Source of the DNA: JBDSLU01 sp039916225
GTDB taxonomy: Bacteria > Acidobacteriota > Vicinamibacteria > Vicinamibacterales > Vicinamibacteraceae
Direction of reading: 5' to 3'
Assembly (NCBI GenBank): GCA_039916225.1
Contig: JBDSLU010000048.1
Location: 1 to 5,854 of the forward strand
Length of the DNA stretch: 5,854 nucleotides
Part shown: one piece after another, positions 1 through 4,593 of the stretch
Numbering within the stretch: the stretch's first letter is position 1
Layout of the letters: every line of letters starts with the position of its first letter
The notes under the pieces: model-generated
The model's input: the letters and a program-made list of their open reading frames with translations, nothing else
Told to the model about the DNA's origin: nothing
Database searches by the model: none
Made by a program: the position numbers and the translations under genes

Positions 1-429
1 GCCTCGGCCAAGGAAGTGCGCGACCTGGCGGTCGAGTTCCTGGTCGACTTCTCGCAGCAGCGCCTCAGCCCGGAGCAGATCGTCCGCGGCTTCACCGACA
101 CGTGCCGCGGCAAGTCCGACGAGCTCGGCCAGGTGCGTGACAACCAGGTCAAGTTCCGGATCGTGTCCTTCAGCGTCGATCCCAATCCGCCAGCCGAGAT
201 CGCGTTCGGCGGTGTCTGCCGCGACCGGGGCCGCGTGGGCGACGCCTGCGTCTACGTGCCGGTGCGCTGGGAATCGATCGAACGGTCGAGCAACAGCGTT
301 TGGGTGTCCACCGGGACCGATCAGCTGAACGCCATCTACGTCGACAATCGCTGGCGCCTGTGCGACAGCGACTTCCTCGGCACGACGACGATCGATGGCC
401 GGCGGACGCTGCAGCGCTTCACGAAGTAG
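1..429 (+). CDS. Unrecognised protein, C-terminal 142 residues (5' end outside window)
   Basis: The reading frame is open from the first base to a TAG at 427-429, so the gene begins upstream. A GTG at 16 lies in frame, but the codons before it (Ala-Ser-Ala-Lys-Glu) read on smoothly, so I treat it as internal. The first 30 residues look helical (a VRDLAVEFLVDF stretch). The rest looks like beta strands, ending in a short Trp-containing strand (YVDNRWRLC). This helix-then-sheet pattern resembles SnoaL/NTF2-like small domains, but I see no diagnostic motif and assign no function. Four cysteines (window residues 35, 73, 83 and 121) would suit disulfides in an exported protein; the signal peptide, if any, is off the window. 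The gene converges on the glycosyltransferase gene across 170 bp of repeat-bearing DNA. That it is coding is likely; its role is unknown. Confidence 0.75.
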   Translation, partial: ASAKEVRDLAVEFLVDFSQQRLSPEQIVRGFTDTCRGKSDELGQVRDNQVKFRIVSFSVDPNPPAEIAFGGVCRDRGRVGDACVYVPVRWESIERSSNSVWVSTGTDQLNAIYVDNRWRLCDSDFLGTTTIDGRRTLQRFTK

Positions 430-430
430 C

Positions 431-466
431 TCATCGAACGCCCGACTCTCATCGAACGCCCAACTC
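431..466. repeat. 18-bp tandem duplication
   Basis: Two adjacent 18-bp copies, 431-448 and 449-466, read TCATCGAACGCCCGACTC and TCATCGAACGCCCAACTC, with one mismatch (G to A). The pair begins one base after the stop codon of the upstream gene and its second copy runs straight into the CCCAATT heptads. The repeat is read directly from the sequence. It is probably a slippage or local-duplication product at the edge of the larger array. Confidence 0.8.
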
Positions 467-486
467 CCAATTCCCAATTCCCAACT
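459..486 (-). repeat. Left heptad array (CCCAAYT x4), minus-strand G-quadruplex motif
   Basis: Four consecutive 7-bp units, CCCAACT, CCCAATT, CCCAATT and CCCAACT, begin at 459, 466, 473 and 480. On the minus strand this gives four GGG tracts separated by three 4-nt loops (AATT, AATT, AGTT), which meets the usual G3N1-7 x4 definition of an intramolecular G-quadruplex. The plus strand is the matching C-rich strand. It lies about 120 nt beyond the stop codon of the glycosyltransferase, so it would form in that gene's 3' untranslated RNA if transcription reads through. The 7-bp period is exact. Whether the structure forms is inference. Confidence 0.85.
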
Positions 487-521
487 TTCACGACGGCTTG
501 CTGGTCGCGCTGCGAGGCCCG

Positions 522-584
522 TTTGGGCGTTGGCGGTTGGAGGTTCGCAGTTGGCGGTTGGAAGTTGGAGGTTGGGAGTTGACA
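522..584 (+). repeat. Right heptad array (GTTGGNN, about 9 units)
   Basis: Nine units of exactly 7 bp run from 522 to 584. The full or near-full units are GTTGGCG (529), GTTGGAG (536), GTTCGCA (543), GTTGGCG (550), GTTGGAA (557), GTTGGAG (564), GTTGGGA (571) and the degenerate GTTGACA (578), preceded by TTTGGGC (522). The array is roughly the reverse complement of the left array. TTGGGCGTT at 523-531 pairs with 455-463, and TTGGGAGTTG at 572-581 pairs with 461-470. The arms therefore face each other across a GC-rich spacer of about 35 bp. Most G runs here are GG, so only a two-tetrad quadruplex would be possible on this strand. Confidence 0.8.
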
Positions 585-585
585 G

Positions 586-614
586 GACGTGCTGCAGGCC
601 TATTCGAGCACGTC
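586..614 (-). terminator. Hairpin across the GT2 stop codon (possible terminator)
   Basis: GACGTGCT at 586-593 and AGCACGTC at 607-614 form a perfect 8-bp inverted repeat with a 13-nt loop that contains the glycosyltransferase stop codon (600-602). No T-rich tract follows in the direction of minus-strand transcription, so this is not a classical intrinsic terminator. It may instead protect the 3' end or assist termination together with the heptad arrays. The pairing is seen directly; the role is a guess. Confidence 0.3.
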
Positions 615-1544
615 TCTGATCACGTAGGTCGCCTTGTTCTGCGACTCGTGATACGTGCGCGCCTGCATCTCGGCGAGCAGGCCGATCGTGACCAGTTGGA
701 CGCCGGTGAAGACCAGCAGGATCCCGAACAGCAGCAGCGGCCGGTCGCCGATGCCCTGGTGGCCGATGAACTTCACGGCCACCAGCCACAGCAGCATCAG
801 GCTGCCCAGCCCGCCGAACATCAGGCCGACCAGGCCGAAGATCTGCAGCGGCCGCTTCGAGTAGTCGAGCAGGTACTTCACCGTCAGCAGATCGAGCACC
901 ACCCGGATCGTGCGCGACAGGCCGTACTTCGACGTGCCGTGCACCCGCGCCCGGTGGTTCACTTCCTGCTCGGTGATGCGGACACCGATCTCGCTGGCGA
1001 TCGCCGGGATGAAGCGGTGCATCTCGCCGTAGAGGCGCAGCGGCTTGACGACCTCGGCGCGGAACGCCTTCAGCGAGCAGCCGTAGTCGTGCAGCTTGAC
1101 GCCCGTCGCCGCCGAGATCAGCCGGTTGGCGAGCATTGAGGGCAGCCGCCGCGTCAGCCAGGTGTCCTTGCGGTCGCGCCGCCAGCCGCAGACGATGTCG
1201 GCACCGCGCTCGAGCTCGGCGACCATCGCCGGGATGTCGCGCGGGTCGTTCTGCAGGTCGCCGTCCGAGGTCACGATGATCGCCCCGCGCGCGTGGGCGA
1301 AGCCGGCCGCGAAGGCCGCCGTCTGGCCGAAATTGCGCCGGAAGCGGACCACCCGCAGCCGCGGATCGGCAGCCCGCAATTCGGCCAGCAGCTGAAAGCT
1401 GTCGTCACGGCTGCCGTCGTCGACGGCGATGATTTCGTAGGGTCGCCCCCACGCCTCGAGTGTCGTCGTCAGCTCGGCATGGAGCTGGCGAATGTTCGGC
1501 GACTCGTTGTAGATGGGAATGACGACGGAGAGATCGGGCGGCAT
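600..1544 (-). CDS. Family 2 glycosyltransferase, GtrB/DPM1-like, with two C-terminal membrane helices
   Basis: This 314-residue protein probably moves a sugar from a nucleotide donor onto polyprenyl (undecaprenyl) phosphate at the cytoplasmic face of the inner membrane. It opens with the GT2 strand LSVVIPIYNE, followed by VDDGS (41-45) and the metal-binding SDGDLQND (93-100). DYGC (153-156), GEMHRF (173-178) and HGTSKYG (202-208) are typical of the GtrB/ArnC/DPM1 branch. Two hydrophobic helices (about 234-257 and 270-292) finish the protein, as in GtrB. Length and motif order are normal. I chose the ATG at 1544 because the next start, a TTG at 1562, adds only six residues and sits too close to the predicted promoter. 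Neither start has a clear Shine-Dalgarno sequence. The gene lies 32 bp after the hydrolase on the same strand. The family is certain; the sugar transferred is not. Confidence 0.93.
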   Translation of the reverse strand: MPPDLSVVIPIYNESPNIRQLHAELTTTLEAWGRPYEIIAVDDGSRDDSFQLLAELRAADPRLRVVRFRRNFGQTAAFAAGFAHARGAIIVTSDGDLQNDPRDIPAMVAELERGADIVCGWRRDRKDTWLTRRLPSMLANRLISAATGVKLHDYGCSLKAFRAEVVKPLRLYGEMHRFIPAIASEIGVRITEQEVNHRARVHGTSKYGLSRTIRVVLDLLTVKYLLDYSKRPLQIFGLVGLMFGGLGSLMLLWLVAVKFIGHQGIGDRPLLLFGILLVFTGVQLVTIGLLAEMQARTYHESQNKATYVIRDVLE

Positions 1545-1569
1545 GCAGACCGGCGGGGACAACGGAGCG

Positions 1570-1592
1570 GGCCGGATTATACCAGCCCGGCC
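1570..1592 (-). other. Hairpin across the hydrolase stop codon
   Basis: GGCCGG (1570-1575) and CCGGCC (1587-1592) form a perfect 6-bp inverted repeat with an 11-nt loop. The loop holds both the hydrolase stop codon (1577-1579) and the TATAAT hexamer of the putative glycosyltransferase promoter. In the RNA it could slow or end transcription from the hydrolase. No U-tract follows, so a terminator label is not justified. Confidence 0.3.
1576..1584 (-). promoter_or_regulatory. Extended -10 promoter (TGGTATAAT) for the glycosyltransferase gene
   Basis: On the minus strand, positions 1584 to 1576 read TGGTATAAT, a full TATAAT hexamer with the TGN extension. A perfect hexamer is rare in DNA this GC-rich. 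Transcription would start near 1569, about 25 nt before the ATG at 1544, a sensible leader length. No good -35 is visible at 17-18 bp, but extended -10 promoters often do without one. The hexamer overlaps the TAA stop of the upstream hydrolase, so the glycosyltransferase may be both read through from the hydrolase and expressed on its own. The match is seen directly; its activity is inferred. Confidence 0.5.
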
Positions 1593-2233
1593 AGGAGGGC
1601 CTTGGCTGCGGCGATCTCGTCCTGGTTGATGGTGTGCCCCATCCCCGGGTAGATCCGAACATCGACGGCGCCGCCCAGGCCTCGCAAGGTCCCTGCGCTG
1701 GCCTCCACGCTGGCCAGTGGGATGTGCCCATCCTGGTCACCGCAGCCGAGGAAGACCGGCGTGCCGGCCAGGCTCGCGCCGGCCGGGGCGGGTGGCCGAA
1801 GCTGGTCCGGCGGACCGATGAGGCCGCCGGAGAAGGCCAGGGCGGCGCCGTAGCGGGCTGGCGTGCGGGCCACGAACTCGAGGGCCAGGCAGGCGCCCTG
1901 CGAGAAGCCGGCCACGGCCAGGCGCGAGGTCGGGACCCCAGCCGCGGCCGCCTGCGCTGCCAGCGCCCCGACGACGCCGAGTGCCGAGCCCAGCCACGGC
2001 TCGTTGTCGGCCAGCGGCGCGATGAAGCGCTGTGGATACCAGGTGTGCCCGGTCGCCTCGGGGATCAGGAACGTCAGGCGGTCGACGGCGAGCATGTCGG
2101 CCAGGCTGGCGATGTCGTCGGCCGAGCCGCCGCGGCCGTGGAGCAGGATCGCCACCGCCCGGGCCTTGGCCAGCGGCGCCCCGACCGTGCGGACGCGGGA
2201 GGGATCGTGCCCGGCAGTGGAAAAGTCAGCCAT
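1577..2233 (-). CDS. Alpha/beta hydrolase, phospholipase/carboxylesterase family (Abhydrolase_2)
   Basis: This 218-residue cytoplasmic esterase has the features of the PF02230 group (bacterial carboxylesterases, YpfH, acyl-protein thioesterases). The oxyanion-side motif LHGRGG is at 31-36. The nucleophile elbow GFSQGA is at 109-114 with Ser111 as catalytic serine. GDQDGHIP (165-172) supplies the acid, most likely Asp168, and GMGHTI (197-202) supplies His200, so the triad is complete and the length is normal. No signal peptide is seen. The natural substrate cannot be read from sequence; small esters or lysophospholipids are usual. The ATG at 2233 is the only credible start, although its AGGG-containing purine run nearly touches the start codon, closer than usual. 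The gene is head-to-head with the GlpD-like gene (24 bp between start codons) and 32 bp upstream of the glycosyltransferase. The frame stays open upstream into the opposite strand of the oxidoreductase, which is a composition artefact. Confidence 0.92.
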   Translation of the reverse strand: MADFSTAGHDPSRVRTVGAPLAKARAVAILLHGRGGSADDIASLADMLAVDRLTFLIPEATGHTWYPQRFIAPLADNEPWLGSALGVVGALAAQAAAAGVPTSRLAVAGFSQGACLALEFVARTPARYGAALAFSGGLIGPPDQLRPPAPAGASLAGTPVFLGCGDQDGHIPLASVEASAGTLRGLGGAVDVRIYPGMGHTINQDEIAAAKALLAGLV

Positions 2234-2257
2234 TCCCTCTATGTTAGGGTACGCCGC
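2234..2257. promoter_or_regulatory. Very short divergent intergenic region between hydrolase and GlpD-like gene
   Basis: Only 24 bp separate the hydrolase ATG (2233) from the oxidoreductase GTG (2258). The gap and its left flank (about 2221-2250) form a local AT-richer island. It contains CCCT (2235-2238) and AGGG (2246-2249), a 4-bp inverted repeat with a 7-bp centre. The AGGG on the plus strand lies 8 nt before the GTG and makes a good ribosome site. The mirrored AGGG on the minus strand is 1 nt from the ATG. TATGTT (2240-2245) on plus and TAACAT on minus are weak -10 candidates (4 of 6 matches each). Any promoters must reach into the neighbouring coding regions, or the transcripts are nearly leaderless. 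Confidence 0.4.
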
Positions 2258-3910
2258 GTGAAGCGGGACCTGGATCGGCTGCGCGAGCCGTTCGATCTCG
2301 TCGTGATCGGGGCCGGCATCTACGGCGCCGCGATTGCCTGGGACGCCACGTTGCGCGGCCTGCGGGTGGCGCTGATCGATCGCGGCGACATCGGCGGCGG
2401 CACGTCGTTCAACAACGCCAAGACGCTGCACGGCGGCGTCCGCAGCCTGCAAAGCCTGCGCCTGGACGAGCTGCGCGAGTACGTCCGCGAGCGACGCGCC
2501 CTGCTGCGGATCGCGCCGCACCTGGTCCAGCGGCTGACGTTCCTGTCGCCGGCGCTCGGTACCCTCACCCGCAACCGGCTCGCCTACGCGGCCTATTTTC
2601 GCGCTTACGACCTGCTGGCCGGCGATCGCAACGAGGGGGTCGACGCGGCGCTGCACCTCGACGCCACCCGCATCCTCGGCCGCGACGCCTACCTGGCCCG
2701 CGATCCGCTCTCCGATCCGGCTCGCGTCACCGGCGGCGTCGCCTGGCAGGACGGCCAGATGCTGCACGGCGAACGGGTCACCCTGGCCTTCGTCAAAGCC
2801 GCGGCGGCGAAGGGCGCGGTGATCGTCACCTACCTGCGTGCCGACGCCGCCCTCGTCGACGGCAGGCGCGTCAGCGGTGTCCGGGCCGCCGACGTCGCCC
2901 CGCAGCCAGGCGCCGCGCCGGCGGAGCTGGCACTGGAGCGCCCGCTCGAGCTCAGGGCGCGCCTGGTCGTCAACGCCACCGGTCCGCAGGGCGATCGTGT
3001 CGCCGCGCAGTTGCTCGGCGCGACACTGCCCCGCCTGGTCCCCGGTCTGTCGCTCGGACTCAACCTGGTGACGCGGTCGCTCGGTCTCGACGCCGCCGTG
3101 GGCGGCATGGCGCGTGGCCGGCTGTTCTTCGCCGCGCCGTGGCGCGGAGTGACTATCGCCGGGACGGGCCACGAACCGTGCGAAGGCCCTACCGACGCGC
3201 CGATCGTGACCGCCGTGGACGTCGACACGTTCCTGCGCGACTTCAACACGGCTTTCCCGCGCGCCGGCCTCGGCCGCCATGACATCCGCCTCGTGCACCG
3301 CGGCCTGCTGCCGACGGCCGCGGTCGTCGACGGCGAGGTGAAGCTGCTCAAGACGAGCGTCATTCGCGATCATGCCGAGGACGGCCACGCCGGCCTCCTG
3401 AGCGTCGTCGGCACGCGCTACACCACCGCCCGCCATACGGCACAGCTCGCGGTCGATCGGGTGTTCGCCGCCCTCGGCCAGCCGGCGCCGCCGTGCGCGA
3501 CGGCCACGACGCCGCTCGCTGGCGCCGACATCGGCGACCTCGCCGGCTTCCTCGCCGTGGCGCGACGGTCCTCGCCTGGCCTCGCCCCCGACACGGGCGA
3601 GCGCCTCGCGCGTCTCTACGGCAGCGAGCACGGCGCCGTGCGGGAACTGATCGCCAACGGCCCGCTCGGCGAGCCGCTCTCGGCCACCTGTCCGACGCTC
3701 GGCGCGGAAGTGATCTATGCGATGCGCGAGGAGATGGCCGTGACGCTCGCCGACGCGATCCTCCGTCGCACCGAGGCGGGTGCGAACGGGCACCCGGGAC
3801 GCCCGGCGCTGGAACGCGCCGCGGCGTTGATGGCGTTCGAGCTGGGCTGGCCGCCGGCGCACATCGACGCCGAGATCGCAGCCTGCGAGCGCGTCTACGA
3901 GGTGCCGTAG
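2258..3910 (+). CDS. GlpD-like FAD-dependent oxidoreductase (glycerol-3-phosphate dehydrogenase family)
   Basis: This 550-residue protein has the architecture of aerobic glycerol-3-phosphate dehydrogenase, which oxidises glycerol 3-phosphate to dihydroxyacetone phosphate at the membrane and passes electrons to quinone. The Rossmann motif VIGAGIYG is at 16-23, the GTS/HGG segment at 48-60, VVNATGP at 237-243 and GTRYTTAR at 385-392. The C-terminal helical domain (about 420-550, with YAMREEMAVTLADAILRRT at 487-505) is the DAO_C type. Against E. coli GlpD the HGG-x-R arginine is kept (Arg62), but the following Tyr is Ser63. The usual GVRP reads GLLP (349-352), and GGKLTTYR reads GTRYTTAR. These are substrate-pocket regions, so the exact substrate is open, and I give no gene symbol for that reason. 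A linker at about 205-230 makes it longer than the roughly 500-residue E. coli enzyme. The GTG start has AGGG 8 nt upstream. No glpK or glpF is in view. Confidence 0.88.
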   Translation: MKRDLDRLREPFDLVVIGAGIYGAAIAWDATLRGLRVALIDRGDIGGGTSFNNAKTLHGGVRSLQSLRLDELREYVRERRALLRIAPHLVQRLTFLSPALGTLTRNRLAYAAYFRAYDLLAGDRNEGVDAALHLDATRILGRDAYLARDPLSDPARVTGGVAWQDGQMLHGERVTLAFVKAAAAKGAVIVTYLRADAALVDGRRVSGVRAADVAPQPGAAPAELALERPLELRARLVVNATGPQGDRVAAQLLGATLPRLVPGLSLGLNLVTRSLGLDAAVGGMARGRLFFAAPWRGVTIAGTGHEPCEGPTDAPIVTAVDVDTFLRDFNTAFPRAGLGRHDIRLVHRGLLPTAAVVDGEVKLLKTSVIRDHAEDGHAGLLSVVGTRYTTARHTAQLAVDRVFAALGQPAPPCATATTPLAGADIGDLAGFLAVARRSSPGLAPDTGERLARLYGSEHGAVRELIANGPLGEPLSATCPTLGAEVIYAMREEMAVTLADAILRRTEAGANGHPGRPALERAAALMAFELGWPPAHIDAEIAACERVYEVP

Positions 3911-3923
3911 CTCGTCACGGGCT

Positions 3924-3951
3924 GGTCCGCGCCGCAGGCCCCGCGGGGACC
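3924..3951. terminator. GC-rich stem-loop between convergent genes (weak terminator candidate)
   Basis: The 46-bp gap between the convergent GlpD-like and DedA stops holds GGTCC (3924-3928) pairing with GGACC (3947-3951), with a possible GCG/CGC extension past a short bulge. The 10-bp palindrome CCCCGCGGGG (3939-3948) overlaps it. No T-tract lies on either side. The position fits a shared bidirectional terminator, but the structure is modest and such pairing is easy to find in GC-rich DNA. Confidence 0.25.
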
Positions 3952-3956
3952 GCCCG

Positions 3957-4571
3957 CTACGCCGGCGGCACCGGCACGGCCGCGACGGGACGACGGGAGC
4001 GCCACCAGAAGTAGGCGCCGCCGAGCGCGAGCACGGTGAGCCCGGTCCACAACGCGACCTGGCGGCCGTTCTCCTCGAGGAAGGCCAGCGCGCGCTCGCC
4101 GTACCACACCGCGAGCAGGCCCTCGCCGACGTAGCGGAAGCCGCGGCCGAGGATGACGGCGGTGGCAAAGGTCCACGGCGACATCCGCGACACCCCGGCC
4201 AGGATCACGAAGATCTTGAACGGCGCCGGCGGCGGCAGAATCGCCGGCACCAGCACCGCGAGCATCCCGAAGCGGTTGAAGAGCGCCAGCGCCTTCGCCG
4301 TCCGTGGCCCGCTGAAACGCTTGCGCAGCAAGGCGTCGCCGCCCTTGCGCCCGATGGCGTACATCACGAAGCAGCCGGCCAGCGACCCGAGCGTCGACAT
4401 CGCCGCGTAGAGCGGCATCAGTTCGGGGTGGCGCGTCACGCTGAGGATGAGCAGCAGGTCGTTGACCTGCGGCAGCGAGAGGAACGATGAATCGAGGGCG
4501 GCAACGAGGAACAGGCCGGGGGCACCGAGCGCCGCCGCGACGCCTTGGATCCAGACGAGGAGGCTCTTCAC
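3957..4571 (-). CDS. DedA/YqaA-type inner-membrane protein (VTT domain)
   Basis: This 204-residue protein has about five hydrophobic segments (roughly 10-30, 53-74, 103-127, 132-150 and 173-190). It carries the signature of the VTT/SNARE-associated DedA superfamily: GSLAGCFVMYAIGRKGG at 62-78, then a proline-rich re-entrant region LPPPAPFKIFVILAGVSRM (112-130) and GRGFRY (142-147). The PFK-x-F-x-x-x-AGV pattern is closest to the YqaA subgroup. Characterised DedA-superfamily proteins include undecaprenyl-phosphate translocases and scramblases, so lipid-carrier recycling is a reasonable but unproven role. The GTG at 4571 is the only plausible start, since an in-frame TAG lies just upstream at 4586-4584; no Shine-Dalgarno is visible. 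The C-terminus ends in a Pro/Val/Ala tail after an Arg-rich stop-transfer. The gene diverges from a GT-C glycosyltransferase, a context that fits lipid-carrier traffic. Confidence 0.88.
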   Translation of the reverse strand: MKSLLVWIQGVAAALGAPGLFLVAALDSSFLSLPQVNDLLLILSVTRHPELMPLYAAMSTLGSLAGCFVMYAIGRKGGDALLRKRFSGPRTAKALALFNRFGMLAVLVPAILPPPAPFKIFVILAGVSRMSPWTFATAVILGRGFRYVGEGLLAVWYGERALAFLEENGRQVALWTGLTVLALGGAYFWWRSRRPVAAVPVPPA

Positions 4572-4574
4572 GAT

Positions 4575-4591
4575 CGCGATAGACTATCGCG
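4575..4591. promoter_or_regulatory. Perfect 17-bp palindrome in the divergent DedA / GT-C gap (operator candidate)
   Basis: CGCGATAG (4575-4582), a single central A (4583) and CTATCGCG (4584-4591) form a perfect odd palindrome with 8-bp arms. It occupies nearly the whole 22-bp gap between the DedA GTG (4571) and the likely TTG start of the glycosyltransferase (4594). A second 8-bp palindrome, ATCGCGAT (4573-4580), overlaps its left side. The arms contain TAGACT, a weak plus-strand -10 (4 of 6). The symmetry and place suit a dimeric repressor or activator acting on both genes, but no regulator gene is nearby and the binding protein is unknown. Confidence 0.45.
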
Positions 4592-4593
4592 TC

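Noticed and set aside
459..584. The heptad arrays as a CRISPR array
   Set aside because: The units are 7 bp with no spacers and no cas genes nearby, so this is a simple tandem repeat.
586..614. A classical intrinsic terminator at the GT2 3' end
   Set aside because: The stem is good, but no T-tract follows on the transcribed side, so it is listed only as a low-confidence candidate.
300..1139. A 279-codon plus-strand open frame across the repeat region and the antisense of the glycosyltransferase
   Set aside because: It crosses the heptad array and then reads antisense to a clear GT2 gene, with Gln/Arg/His-rich composition and no motif.
1545..1562. The TTG start at 1562 for the glycosyltransferase
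   Set aside because: It adds only MSPPVC before a normal GT2 N-terminus, uses a weak start codon and would leave about 7 nt of leader after the predicted promoter. It cannot be fully excluded.
1634..2257. An N-terminal extension of the GlpD-like protein by about 208 residues
   Set aside because: The frame is open, but it is antisense to the alpha/beta hydrolase. The GTG at 2258 has a good AGGG site and places the FAD-binding strand at the normal N-terminal position.
1577..4168. An 863-codon minus-strand open frame running from the hydrolase through the antisense of the GlpD-like gene
   Set aside because: Only its last 218 codons match a protein family. The rest is Arg/Ala/Gly-rich, low in aromatic residues and opposite a clear FAD oxidoreductase, as expected from the codon bias of GC-rich DNA.
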